DNA of 64,000 nt from JACKII01 sp963807085 (GTDB lineage Bacteria > Pseudomonadota > Alphaproteobacteria > Bin95): positions 1 to 64,000 of the forward strand of contig CAWEBB010000043.1 of assembly GCA_963807085.1 (NCBI GenBank), read 5' to 3'. The notes beneath the pieces are model-generated. The model saw only the letters and a list, made by a program, of their open reading frames with translations, made no database searches and was not told the origin of the DNA. This document shows positions 47,972-57,254 of the stretch, one piece after another; the stretch's first letter is position 1, and every line of letters starts with the position of its first letter. The position numbers were made by a program, and so were the translations under genes.

Positions 47972-48481
47972 ATGGCCGGCCCGATAGAACAACACAGCCG
48001 CGAATACTATGACCGCCTGGTGGAGCGGGCGCTGAAAAGCGTGATGCGTGACGCCATTGCCGAGGTTGCCGAGAAAGGTTTTCTGGGCGAGCAGCATTTC
48101 TATATTTCGTTCCGGACCGATCATCCGGATGTGATGATCGCGGATGTGCTGCGCGCGCAATACCAGGACCAGATGACCGTGGTCCTGCAGCACCAATTCT
48201 ACAATCTGGACGTGACGGAAGATCATTTCGAGGTGACGCTGAGCTTCAACAAAAAGCTGGAACGCCTCTCGATTCCGTTCGACGCTGTGGCGAGCTTTGC
48301 CGACCCATCGGTCGGCTTTGGCCTGCAATTCGCCTCGGCATTGGAGGGGGAGGTCGCCGCCGGTCATCATGCGGAGGAAGGCACGTCCGACCCCGAAGAC
48401 GATCCGGATGGCCACGATCCCGCCCCGCCTGAGGGCCCTGGGGAGGTTATCAGCCTCGACGCCTTCCGCAAAAAAACCTGA
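47972..48481 (+). CDS. sspB: SspB-type adaptor for ClpXP
   Basis: Binds ssrA-tagged proteins and hands them to the ClpXP protease. 169 aa: a folded tag-binding domain (LGEQHFYISFRTDHPDVMIA, QMTVVLQHQFYNLDVTEDHF, FEVTLSFNKKLERLSIPFDA), an acidic flexible linker (EEGTSDPEDDPDGHD), and the C-terminal ClpX-docking peptide (GEVISLDAFRKKT). This matches alpha-type SspB. It lies about 120 nt after the tag stop of ssrA, so substrate-maker and adaptor are neighbours. It precedes the fumarase gene. Confidence 0.94.
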   Translation: MAGPIEQHSREYYDRLVERALKSVMRDAIAEVAEKGFLGEQHFYISFRTDHPDVMIADVLRAQYQDQMTVVLQHQFYNLDVTEDHFEVTLSFNKKLERLSIPFDAVASFADPSVGFGLQFASALEGEVAAGHHAEEGTSDPEDDPDGHDPAPPEGPGEVISLDAFRKKT

Positions 48482-48524
48482 TAGTAATCTCCTATTCAGA
48501 CAACCGAGACCGGAGCGCTGAGCC

Positions 48525-50132
48525 ATGGCCGACTTCGCCTATTTTCCCATGTTCGATGCCCCGCACGAGGACACGCCGTGGCGCAAGCTGGATGGCGACT
48601 ATGTGGAGGTCGATACCTTCCGCGGTCAGGAGGTCGTGGTCGTCAAACCCGAAGCGCTTGCGGACCTGACCCGGGCGGCGTTCAACGATATCAGCTTCTA
48701 TCTGCGCCCCGGCCATCTGGCGCAGCTTCGCTCTATTTTGGATGACCCCGAGGCGAGCCAGAACGACCGCTTCGTGGCGCTCGACCTGCTGAAGAACGCA
48801 AACATCGCGGCGGGCGGCGTGCTGCCCATGTGTCAGGACACCGGCACCGCCATCATCATGGCGAAGAAGGGCGACCGAGTCTGGACCGACGGCAGCGACG
48901 AGGAACAACTATCCCGCGGCGTCTTCCGCACCTTCGATGAAGAGAACCTGCGCTTCAGCCAGCTCTCGCCGATCTCCATGTTCGACGAAAAGAACACCGG
49001 CTCCAACCTGCCGGTGCAACTCGACATGATGCGCACGCCCGGCGGCGAGTACGAGTTCATGTTCATGGCCAAAGGCGGCGGCTCGGCCAACAAGGCGTTC
49101 CTGTATCAGGCGACGCCCTCGCAACTGCACCCCGAACGGTTGGTGCAGTTCCTGGACGAGAAAATCCGTACCCTCGGCACCGCGGCCTGCCCGCCCTATC
49201 ACTTGGCGATTGTCATCGGCGGCACGTCGGCTGAGATGAACATGAAGACGGTGAAACTGGCCAGCGCCCGCTATTACGACCACCTGCCGACCACCGGCGG
49301 CCTGCACGGCCAGGCGATCCGCGATGTGGCGATGGAGCAGACCATCCTGCAACTGACCCAGCAAATGGGCATCGGCGCACAGTTCGGCGGCAAGTATTTC
49401 TGCCATGACGTCCGCGTCATCCGCCTGCCGCGGCACGGCGCTTCGCTGCCGATCGGGCTTGGCGTCTCGTGCTCGGCCGACCGCCAGGCGCTGGGCAAGA
49501 TCACCCGCGACGGCGTGTTCGTCGAGCAATTGGAGATGAACCCCGCCCAGTATCTGCCAGAGATCGACCAGCAGGAATTGGGTGGCGAGGTGGTCGCCAT
49601 TGACCTGAACCAGCCGATGGAACAGATCCTCTCCCAGCTTACCGCGCACCCGATCAAGACACGGCTGGCGCTGAGCGGCCCGATGATTGTGGCCCGCGAT
49701 CTGGCCCATGCCCGCATCCAGAAAGAGATGGCGGATGGCAAGACGATGCCGGATTATCTAAAAAACCATCCGGTCTATTATGCCGGGCCGGCCAAAAAGC
49801 CGGATGGCTATGCCAGCGGCTCGTTCGGGCCGACAACGGCGGGCCGCATGGACAGCTTCGTCGATGAGTTCCAGGCCAAGGGCGGCAGCATGGTCATGCT
49901 GGCAAAGGGCAACCGCTCGCGCCAGGTGGTGGACGCCTGCGCCAGGCACAAGGGCTTCTATCTGGGCTCCATCGGCGGCTCGGCCGCGCGATTGGCCCAG
50001 GACCATATCCGCAAGGTCGAATGCCTGGACTTCGAGGAATTCGGCATGGAGGCCGTCTGGCGCATTGAGGTCGAGAACTTTCCAGCCTTCATCGTTACCG
50101 ACGACAAGGGCAACGATTTCTTCGGGACGTGA
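48525..50132 (+). CDS. Class I fumarate hydratase (iron-sulfur)
   Basis: Interconverts fumarate and malate with a [4Fe-4S] cluster. 535 aa, the length of the fused class I enzyme. The first cluster Cys is in GVLPMCQDTGTAIIMAKKGD, others in PPYHLAIVIGG (ACPPYH) and KYFCHDVRVIRLPRHG. C-terminal domain: TTAGRMDSFVDEFQAKGGSM and FYLGSIGGSAARLAQDHIRK. Cytoplasmic, citric-acid cycle. The start is 43 nt after the sspB stop. Whether it also acts on mesaconate or tartrate cannot be decided. Confidence 0.94.
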   Translation: MADFAYFPMFDAPHEDTPWRKLDGDYVEVDTFRGQEVVVVKPEALADLTRAAFNDISFYLRPGHLAQLRSILDDPEASQNDRFVALDLLKNANIAAGGVLPMCQDTGTAIIMAKKGDRVWTDGSDEEQLSRGVFRTFDEENLRFSQLSPISMFDEKNTGSNLPVQLDMMRTPGGEYEFMFMAKGGGSANKAFLYQATPSQLHPERLVQFLDEKIRTLGTAACPPYHLAIVIGGTSAEMNMKTVKLASARYYDHLPTTGGLHGQAIRDVAMEQTILQLTQQMGIGAQFGGKYFCHDVRVIRLPRHGASLPIGLGVSCSADRQALGKITRDGVFVEQLEMNPAQYLPEIDQQELGGEVVAIDLNQPMEQILSQLTAHPIKTRLALSGPMIVARDLAHARIQKEMADGKTMPDYLKNHPVYYAGPAKKPDGYASGSFGPTTAGRMDSFVDEFQAKGGSMVMLAKGNRSRQVVDACARHKGFYLGSIGGSAARLAQDHIRKVECLDFEEFGMEAVWRIEVENFPAFIVTDDKGNDFFGT

Positions 50133-50225
50133 GGGCGTCTACGCCTGTCGGCCGCAATATGAGGCTAGAAGCGATGAGCTTATTCTGTTAATCAGGAGCA
50201 AGCTTTCGCAGAAGGGGAAGAAATA

Positions 50226-51635
50226 GTGATCGGACGTCTGCTCCTTAGCTTGGTCTTTGCACTACTCGCCACCGCCAGTCTCCCAGCCTCGGCGGAGCAG
50301 GTCCAACTCAACAAGACCCATCGTCTGCAGCACACCGATGGTAGCTATTTCGGCAAATCCTACTCCGGCAAATCCTACTATTATCCCATCCCGCGCGGCG
50401 GTTCGGGCGAGGCCGAATTGCTGCTGTTCTCCGGCAACGGCGGCCCGCTTCGCCACGGACAGCAGCTCAAGCTCAAGGCGACAAACACTTCGGGTTGGAA
50501 AGCCAGTTGGCGAAAATCCAACCTGCTCGGGACATTCTCCGACGGGGTTTACTATTGGGACGATGCGGGCGACAAATCCGTCTGGATTGCCGAAAAGATT
50601 GGCGGCACAGGCGTCATCGAGGCGGGCGATTTTTTCCGGCTGCGCAACAAGTCGTGGAACCAGTACCTGGTTGTCGATGACGGCAAGCTCAACACCACCT
50701 CGCAGAAGACGGACGCCAGCTGGCGTGTACCGCCGACCGTCGACGCGAGCAAGACGACGAAGCCACCGAACATTGATGGCCGGCTTAAGATAGCCACGTT
50801 CAACACCTATCTGATGCAAGTGGACAATGCGCCAGACCGCCCCGGCCGGGCCCGGCTGATCGGCACCGCGGATTTTCTGCGGCGCTACGATGTGGTCGTG
50901 CTGAACGAGCTGTTTGATGACGGGCCGTCCCGAACTCTGATGAGCTTGCTGCATGGCAGTTTCCCGCATCAAACTCCGATTGTCGGCCAAAGCCGGAACG
51001 ATGCGTGGGCCGAAACGCTTGGCGATTTCAGCGACGCCATCACCGTAATCCGGGGCGGCATCGCCATCGTCAGCAAGTGGCCGATCGAATACCAGGTTCA
51101 GCGCATCTTCTCCGAAGCCGGTGGCTGGGACTACAATGCAAACAAGGGCTTCGCCTATGCGCGCATCCGGTACATGGGCGACCGCATCCATGTCATCGCG
51201 ACACATACCAACGCAGCCGGCGGCGGTGGCCTTGCCGGTATATCGTCTGCCAAGCCCGGTTACGCTGCAGGCTGGCAGGAACGCCAGTCGCAATTCCGCG
51301 AGATCGCCCAGTTTATCGAGACACGTGGCATTCCCGCAAACGAGTTGGTGGTGATTGCGGGAGACCTCAACGTCATCAGGGGATCGAGGGAGTACACTGA
51401 GATGCTTGCGCTCCTGAATGCATCGGCACCCCGTTACGAAGGGCTTCCGGCAACCTGGGACCCTTCAGCGAACGCGCTGATCAAGGACAAGTCCGCCGGT
51501 GCCGAATGGCTCGATTACGTGCTGTTGCATAGCAACCACAACCCGCCCGGCGTCTGGATTAACCGCGCGTTCAAGCCGAACGGCAATCTGTCGGATCACT
51601 TTCCGGTCGAAGCGGTTTTGAGACCTCAGCCGTAG
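50226..51635 (+). CDS. Secreted sphingomyelinase C-like phosphodiesterase
   Basis: 469 aa. Signal peptide MIGRLLLSLVFALLATASLP ends near ASA|EQ. Residues 25-165 form an all-beta N-terminal domain with FGKSYSGKSYYYPIP. From about 180 there is an endonuclease/exonuclease/phosphatase fold with all key segments: IATFNTYLM, VVLNELFDD (metal Glu), VIATHTNA, VIAGDLNV, EWLDYVLL and LSDHFPVEA (catalytic His). The layout fits bacterial neutral sphingomyelinases. GTG start with GGGGA 8 nt upstream. The 3' 65 bp overlap the convergent DUF6064 gene. Real substrate in a free-living host is uncertain. Confidence 0.85.
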   Translation: MIGRLLLSLVFALLATASLPASAEQVQLNKTHRLQHTDGSYFGKSYSGKSYYYPIPRGGSGEAELLLFSGNGGPLRHGQQLKLKATNTSGWKASWRKSNLLGTFSDGVYYWDDAGDKSVWIAEKIGGTGVIEAGDFFRLRNKSWNQYLVVDDGKLNTTSQKTDASWRVPPTVDASKTTKPPNIDGRLKIATFNTYLMQVDNAPDRPGRARLIGTADFLRRYDVVVLNELFDDGPSRTLMSLLHGSFPHQTPIVGQSRNDAWAETLGDFSDAITVIRGGIAIVSKWPIEYQVQRIFSEAGGWDYNANKGFAYARIRYMGDRIHVIATHTNAAGGGGLAGISSAKPGYAAGWQERQSQFREIAQFIETRGIPANELVVIAGDLNVIRGSREYTEMLALLNASAPRYEGLPATWDPSANALIKDKSAGAEWLDYVLLHSNHNPPGVWINRAFKPNGNLSDHFPVEAVLRPQP

Positions 51636-52339
51636 CATTGACGCGACGACCGCAAAGCGGCGAGTGTCCGCTCGGCCACACCCATGCACCGAACCCGACG
51701 AGCAGGACCGCCAGGGTGAACCATGCCTGCCATGCCTCCATGGCCATCAAAGTAAGGAATGAAAACCCCAACCAGATCGCCGGCACCGCTTGCAACAGGG
51801 CCGTCGGCCACGATCGCGGCATCAGGACGAGCAAAGCCAGCGTTGCGACAGCCAACGGATCGGGCGCAATCCCGAAAACCTCCGCCGTCGTCCACTGCCT
51901 GCCACTCAGCGGGGCCGATAATGGGTAACCGATCAACGCCACCGCCAGCAACAGCACCGCAATGATTCTCGGCGCCGGCCGGGAAAGGCGGGTAGCCCCC
52001 AGCATTACGGTCAATGACAGCAGGAAAAGCAACGCGGCTTGCAGGAAAAACAGATACGCGAAATCGGCCACGGCCCAATTGATCGTGGCATAGCGTTCCC
52101 ATATGAAGCGCCAGCCGACCCATAGCCAGAGAACCGCCAACCCGATGCCGAGCCAGGGCATGCGGGGCACCCGGCATTCCGGCCGCCGCAGCAGCGTCAA
52201 CAGGACCAGAAGCCCGGCCAGTGTCGCGACCATGCCCACGGCCCAGTCGACGGCATTGCCCAGGGCGTACAGCCGCCAATAGGTGTCCGGCGAAAACATC
52301 AGAAAGTCGCTGAGTTCGGTAGCTCCACCATTCCGCCAT
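51571..52339 (-). pseudogene. DUF6064-like integral membrane protein, one frameshift at the start
   Basis: Multi-pass membrane protein with about seven helices (VDWAVGMVATLAGLLVLLTL, MPWLGIGLAVLWLWVGWRFI, IIAVLLLAVALIGYPLSAPL, VPAIWLGFSFLTLMAMEAWQ). The N-terminus is in another frame (MAEWWSY, then one extra C near 52322, then ELSDFLMFSPDTYWRLYALG), which restores the family-like start. Corrected length is 255 aa. The tail overlaps the sphingomyelinase gene in antisense. ORF start at 52299 would remove the family-like first residues. Function unknown. Confidence 0.65.
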
Positions 52340-52366
52340 CATGACAGCCGTGACCTCCGGGGCGAG

Positions 52367-53284
52367 TTAGAGCGACTGCACATAGTCCAGCATCCGTCGC
52401 CGCATGGTCGCGTCGGGCAGGGGGCCATGCTCGGCGGCCTTGTTCTCTTGCAAGTGCTCAACTTGACGGGTCGCGGGGATTGCGACCGTCACCGCAGGGT
52501 GCGAGATGATGAATTTGAGCAGAAACGCGGGCCATGTCTTAACGCCGATCTCATCCGCCCAGCGGGGCAGGGGCTTGCCTTGCAGCCGGTCAACCAACGC
52601 GCCGCGGCGGAAAGGGCGGTTGCAAATGACGGCGATGCCCTTCTCCGAGGCAAGCGGCAGCAGCCGCGACTCTGCCTCTCGGTCGGCGATGTTGTAGGTG
52701 AGTTGCACGAAGTCGAGCGGCTGGGTCCGCATCACTTCCTCGAATTCCCGGTGCTGGCGACCGTGCGAGGTGGTGATGCCCACATAACGGAGACGCCCTT
52801 CCGCCTTCATCGAGGACAGGGTTTCGAGGTGTTCCCGCCATTTTACCAGGTTGTGCACCTGCAAGAGATCAAACTCTGCGAGGCCCCAGAGCCGGCCGCT
52901 CTCTAAAATCTGCGGCCGGGCCTCGTCATCGGACGTCCAGACCTTGTCGGCGGAAAATACATCTGCGGGCCACCCCAGTTTTTCCAGACTGTCGCCTATC
53001 ACCGCCTGGGACGATCCGTACATGGGCGAGGAGTTGATGATGCCGCCGCCCGCTTCTGTAAACGCGGCGATCACGGCCCGGCAGATGTCCCTGAGCTTTG
53101 GGTCTTGCCCGACATTGAAGGTGATCCAACTGCCAAGGCCGACCGGCGGCACGATTTCTCCGGTCGATGGAATGCGTTTGATCAGGCGCTGCCCAGGCTG
53201 AGCGATACTAGGCCCCGCGCCAAGAGCGCCTAAGACCGCGGCCGCAGCCGAGGTGCTCAAAACCGTCCGCCGTGTTGCCAGCAT
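52367..53284 (-). CDS. Tat-exported aldo/keto reductase
   Basis: 305 aa. The N-terminus is a twin-arginine signal (ATRRTVLSTSAAAAVLGALG, cleavage after PSIAQ region). The aldo/keto reductase barrel follows: PPVGLGSWITFNVG, GGGIINSSPMYGSSQAVIGD (catalytic Tyr in MYG), EFDLLQVHN, LRYVGITTSH, VQLTYNIADREAESRLLPLA and VAIPATRQVEHLQENK. Export of an NADPH-type reductase is unusual and suggests cofactor loading before transport. Possible role in periplasmic carbonyl handling; substrate unknown. Confidence 0.85.
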   Translation of the reverse strand: MLATRRTVLSTSAAAAVLGALGAGPSIAQPGQRLIKRIPSTGEIVPPVGLGSWITFNVGQDPKLRDICRAVIAAFTEAGGGIINSSPMYGSSQAVIGDSLEKLGWPADVFSADKVWTSDDEARPQILESGRLWGLAEFDLLQVHNLVKWREHLETLSSMKAEGRLRYVGITTSHGRQHREFEEVMRTQPLDFVQLTYNIADREAESRLLPLASEKGIAVICNRPFRRGALVDRLQGKPLPRWADEIGVKTWPAFLLKFIISHPAVTVAIPATRQVEHLQENKAAEHGPLPDATMRRRMLDYVQSL

Positions 53285-53530
53285 ACCGATGCCGCTCCGC
53301 TATTTCCGAAATGGGTACGACACTGATCTGGTGGTGAACCGGCCCGATGCCAATGCCGCAGGCAAACGCGATCGTGCGCTGACTGGCGCCGGTTCCCTCT
53401 CTTTTTGTCCCCTTCCCATATATTTTAAATGCAACCACGAAGGCAGGCCTTGCGTCCCACCCTCGGCGCGAGAGAAGCTTATTGCGCGAGGCCGCACGTG
53501 TGCGGTTCAACCAAGACGGAGGAAAAGTCA
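53285..53530. promoter_or_regulatory. Divergent intergenic region, reductase/cyclase
   Basis: 246 bp between two divergent starts. It holds an AT-rich patch (CCATATATTTTAAATGC, 53417-53433) that could contain a promoter. GGAGG lies 8 nt before ATG 53531. Nothing else recognised. Confidence 0.3.
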
Positions 53531-54580
53531 ATGAAGTATGCACTAACGGCAATTGCCGCTGCCGCATTCCTGCTGCCTGCCGGTATGGCCAAGGCGGAAT
53601 GCGGTGCCGATAACTGGAAGGACTGCAAGGGCAAACCTTGGGTCACCGGCGAGACCATGGAGACGCCGCTCGGCTCCAAATGGTGGCCGCACCCGCTCTG
53701 GGGTGCGGAAGACACTGCCGGTTCGACCAACTGGTACACCAAACCCGAAGTCGTGAAGCGCGGCTTGGCCGAGGCGGACCAGGGCGACGTTTACCGCCTC
53801 GGCCGCGACTACACCACCAAGATGCCGCTCTATGGCACGCGCAGTTTCGCGATGATGATCCCGCACCGCAGCGGCCCCGTGGGCTCCAACAGGCTGGTCG
53901 GGCATCAGGAGTTCGTTGCGACCAACATTGGCCAGGTCGGGACACAATTCGATGGCCTGGGGCATATCGGCGTTCAGGTCGGTGAAGATGGCGATCAGAC
54001 CGAAATGCGCTTCTATAACGGCTTCACCGAACAGGAGATCGTAACCGGCGACGGCCTGAAGAAGATCGGCGTCGAGAATTTGTACCCGATCGCCGGCCGC
54101 GGGATCTTGCTGGACATCGCCGTCGCCAAGGGCGTCGACAGCCTCGAACGCGGCTATGAGATCACCATGGATGACGTCCGCGAAGCCCTCGCCTCGCAGG
54201 AAATGGCCGATTTCAAGTTCGAGCCCGGCGACGCCGTGTTCTTCCGCACCGGCTGGGGCACGCATTGGGACGATCCCGCCACCTTTAATAGTGGCGCCCC
54301 GGGCATCGGCATGGAAGTCGCCCGCTGGCTCTCGGACGAGGTGCAGGCCGGCGTGGTCGGTGCCGATACCTGGCCGACCGAGGTGGTGCCGAACCCGGAT
54401 CCCGGTTGCGTCTTTTGCGTCCACACCCACCTGATCACCCGGCATGGCATCGTCAATCAGGAGAACATGAACCTAGACGGGCTGAGTGAGGATACCGTCT
54501 ACACCTTCTTGTACATGTACAGCCCCACGCCCGTCGCCGGCGCAACCGGCTCGATGGCATCGCCAATGGCTATTGACTGA
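53531..54580 (+). CDS. Secreted cyclase-family (kynurenine formamidase-like) hydrolase
   Basis: 349 aa with a signal peptide (MKYALTAIAAAAFLLPAGMA|KAE). Cyclase-family segments: YRLGRDYTTKMPLYGTRSFA, GTQFDGLGHIGVQVGEDGDQ (metal site HxGTxxDxxxH in its variant QFDGLGH), GRGILLDIAVAKGV, FEPGDAVFFRTGWGTHW and GVVGADTWPTEVVPNPD. Family members hydrolyse cyclic or N-formyl compounds with a divalent metal. Here the protein is exported. Substrate not known. Confidence 0.82.
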   Translation: MKYALTAIAAAAFLLPAGMAKAECGADNWKDCKGKPWVTGETMETPLGSKWWPHPLWGAEDTAGSTNWYTKPEVVKRGLAEADQGDVYRLGRDYTTKMPLYGTRSFAMMIPHRSGPVGSNRLVGHQEFVATNIGQVGTQFDGLGHIGVQVGEDGDQTEMRFYNGFTEQEIVTGDGLKKIGVENLYPIAGRGILLDIAVAKGVDSLERGYEITMDDVREALASQEMADFKFEPGDAVFFRTGWGTHWDDPATFNSGAPGIGMEVARWLSDEVQAGVVGADTWPTEVVPNPDPGCVFCVHTHLITRHGIVNQENMNLDGLSEDTVYTFLYMYSPTPVAGATGSMASPMAID

Positions 54581-54702
54581 GACCGCGGTAATGGTGCCGG
54601 ATCGAGTCCCGCTCTGGCGCCATTTTCCGCAAGAGGGCTAACCAGCCCTTGGCATCTGCTCTAAGCTGCCGCTGTATTCCTGGTGCCTGCGAAAGGAAGC
54701 CC

Positions 54703-55860
54703 ATGTTGCGCTCCGATGGCCAGATCCTGACCACCCATGCCGGCAGCCTGCCCCGCCCGCTCGACCTGACCCGGCTTTATGCCGACCGCTCGCGCGGCGA
54801 GCCGGTCGATGAAGCCAAGATTGCCGAAATGGGAGAGGCTGCGACCCGCGCCAACGTCCGTCAGCAGATCGCGGCTGGCCTGGACCTGGTGAACAATGGC
54901 GAGCAGCCGCGCGAGGCGTTCTTTCTCTATCTGCAACGGCGGCTGAGCGGCTTCGGCCCCGGCGGCTATCGCGAGCCGTTCAAGGACATCCGCAATCATC
55001 CCGATTTTGCGCCGATCCGCCAGGCTATTTTCGAGGGCCGGCCCGTGGTTTCCAACATGACCCCGCCCAAGGTGGTGGGCGAACTGACATATCTCGACCC
55101 CGACGCTGTCGCTGCCGAATGCCGCCAGTTCCGGAGCGCCTTGCAGGGGCTGAATCCGACCGGGACCTTCTTCACCGCGCCGTCGCCCGGTATTGTCGCG
55201 ACGGCTATTCCGAACGAGTATTACGACAGCTTCGATGCCTATCTGCGCGCGATCACTGATGCGGTAGCCGTCGAATACCACACCATCATCGAGCACGGCT
55301 TCGACCTGCAGATCGACGCGCCCGACCTGGCGCTGGAGGGCCACGGTGCCTTCGCCGACCGGCCGCGTTCGGAGTTCCTTGCTTTCGTCGAGCAGGTGAT
55401 CGAGGAAATCCGCCGCGTCACCTCTGACCTGCCGAAGGAGCGCATCCGCCTGCACGCCTGCTGGGGCAACTACGAAGGTCCGCACGACGCCGACGTGCCG
55501 ATTGCGGAGATGCTGCCGATCCTGACCAGGGCGCACGCGGGCGCGTTGCTGCTGCCCATGGCCAACCCGCGCCATCAGCACGAATACCGCGCCTTCACGC
55601 CCCAAAACATTCCCGATCATATGAGCGTCATCGTCGGCTGCATCGACACCACGACCAACTATGTAGAGCACCCGGAAACCGTGGCCGACCGGCTGGAGCG
55701 GGTGGGCCGGGCGCTCGGCGATCCGGCGCGCATTCTGGCGGCGACCGACTGCGGCTTCGACACCTCGGCGGGCGCGGGCCGCGTCGCGCCGAGCGTGGTC
55801 TGGTCCAAGCTCGGCGCCATGGTCGAAGGCGCGAAGATCGCCAGCGAGCGGTTGTTCTAG
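54703..55860 (+). CDS. Cobalamin-independent methionine-synthase-like (MetE C-terminal domain) protein
   Basis: 385 aa, corresponding only to the catalytic zinc-binding barrel of MetE. It begins LRSDGQILTTHAGSLPRPLD. Zinc-type ligands are seen as His/Cys in RIRLHACWGNYEGPHDADVP and the Cys in ILAATDCGFDTSAGAGRVAP; GFDLQIDAPDLALEGH gives the active-site Asp. AAGGA is 6 nt before ATG 54703. Such short proteins move methyl or act on epoxide-CoM-type substrates; true role unknown. Confidence 0.8.
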   Translation: MLRSDGQILTTHAGSLPRPLDLTRLYADRSRGEPVDEAKIAEMGEAATRANVRQQIAAGLDLVNNGEQPREAFFLYLQRRLSGFGPGGYREPFKDIRNHPDFAPIRQAIFEGRPVVSNMTPPKVVGELTYLDPDAVAAECRQFRSALQGLNPTGTFFTAPSPGIVATAIPNEYYDSFDAYLRAITDAVAVEYHTIIEHGFDLQIDAPDLALEGHGAFADRPRSEFLAFVEQVIEEIRRVTSDLPKERIRLHACWGNYEGPHDADVPIAEMLPILTRAHAGALLLPMANPRHQHEYRAFTPQNIPDHMSVIVGCIDTTTNYVEHPETVADRLERVGRALGDPARILAATDCGFDTSAGAGRVAPSVVWSKLGAMVEGAKIASERLF

Positions 55861-56041
55861 GCGCGGGGCCCGTGTCCGCGGCGCACCGAGGCTCGCCGCA
55901 ATGACGGTGTGGAAGAGGCTCACGGATTGGAGCATGTTCTGCCGCTCCGTCCACTGCTCCGGGCGAGGACTTGACTCCGAGGCGCTTGTCGCGCCCTTGG
56001 TAAGGCATGAATGACTACGCATTTTCAAAAGTGATCCGCCG

Positions 56042-56605
56042 ATGAGTGCGCGCCTGATTGTCGGCATTTCCGGCGCGTCGGGCGTGATCTATGGCGTGCG
56101 GCTGCTGGAGTTGCTGCGGCCGCTGCTGGTGGAAACCCATCTGGTCATAACCCGTTCAGCGCAGATCACGCTGGCGCACGAGACGGATTACAAGATCGCC
56201 GACGTCCAGGCGCTCGCCGACCGCCACTACGGCGCGGACGATGTCGCCGCGGCAATCTCCAGCGGCTCGTTCCGCACCATGGGCATGATCGTGGCACCCT
56301 GCGCCATGCGTTCGCTCAGCGAAATCGCCTATGGAAATACCACCCATCTGCTGACCCGCGCGGCGGATGTGGTGCTGAAGGAGCGCCGGCGGTTGGTGCT
56401 GCTGCCGCGAGAGACGCCGCTGCATCTGGGGCATTTGCGGGCGATGGTGGCGGCGACCGAGGCAGGCGCGGTCATTGCACCGCCGGTACCGGCCTTTTAC
56501 GCCAGACCCGAAAGCGTGATGGACATGGTCGACCACACGCTCGGCCGCGTCATGGACCTGTTCGGCTTGGATTTGGGCGTCGCAAACCGGTGGAAAGGTG
56601 GATGA
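56042..56605 (+). CDS. ubiX: UbiX-family flavin prenyltransferase
   Basis: Adds a prenyl group to FMN, making the cofactor of UbiD decarboxylases. 187 aa, normal. FMN-binding start RLIVGISGASGVIYGVRLLE, middle segment SGSFRTMGMIVAPCAMRSLS (conserved Ser/Cys) and VLKERRRLVLLPRETPLHLG. ATG 56042 follows a 180-bp gap with no gene. Its stop overlaps the next ATG. No ubiD is in the window. Confidence 0.93.
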   Translation: MSARLIVGISGASGVIYGVRLLELLRPLLVETHLVITRSAQITLAHETDYKIADVQALADRHYGADDVAAAISSGSFRTMGMIVAPCAMRSLSEIAYGNTTHLLTRAADVVLKERRRLVLLPRETPLHLGHLRAMVAATEAGAVIAPPVPAFYARPESVMDMVDHTLGRVMDLFGLDLGVANRWKGG

Positions 56606-57045
56606 GCGAGGCTGTCGCAACCCCCGCGCTCCACATGATCAAGCTGTCGGTCGGCTCCGGCAGCATCGACGATCTGGCCCGCTGGCAGGCGTTCCGGCGG
56701 GAGGAAACCGGCTCGGAATTCAACCGCCACCTGACCCGCAACTTCCCCCGCCGCGGTGTGGAAATCCTGGAATCGGGCGGCAGCATGTACTGGGTGATCA
56801 AAGGCGTGATCCTCGCCCGCCAGCGCATCGCGGATTTCGAGGCCCGGGAGAATGCCGAGGGCGGGCGGCGTTGCGCCATCGTGCTGCATCCGGAACTGAT
56901 TCCGACCGTTCCGCGCGCGCACCGCCCGTTCCAGGGCTGGCGCTACTACAAGCCCGAAGACGCGCCGGCCGACCTGGATGGCTCCGAGACCGACGCTCTG
57001 CCGCCCGAACTGGCGGAGGAACTGCGGATACTGGGATTACTCTAA
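56602..57045 (+). CDS. DUF1489-family protein
   Basis: 147 aa, a conserved alphaproteobacterial family of unknown role. Segments: HMIKLSVGSGSIDDLARWQA, NFPRRGVEILESGGSMYWVI, KGVILARQRIADFEA and VPRAHRPFQGWRYYKPEDAP. ATG overlaps the ubiX stop (ATGA), so the two are translated together. Cytoplasmic, no membrane part. Pairing with ubiX may be only positional. The 209 bases after it hold no gene. Confidence 0.8.
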   Translation: MSEAVATPALHMIKLSVGSGSIDDLARWQAFRREETGSEFNRHLTRNFPRRGVEILESGGSMYWVIKGVILARQRIADFEARENAEGGRRCAIVLHPELIPTVPRAHRPFQGWRYYKPEDAPADLDGSETDALPPELAEELRILGLL

Positions 57046-57254
57046 CGGATTACGGCCGCGGCTTATCGCTGGCCGCATCGCACGTCGGCTGATGGTCGGA
57101 CTTTCGGCGGCTGGGAATGGTGATTTGGTCGAAGCAGAGTCGGCAATGCGCAGCACAGTCAATCGTCGGGCTGATACGCGACTTGACAGAGGAAGGCCGG
57201 CCCGCTTGCTTTGAGTGAATAATCCCGAAGGCCGTCTGAGGAATTCGCCGCATC

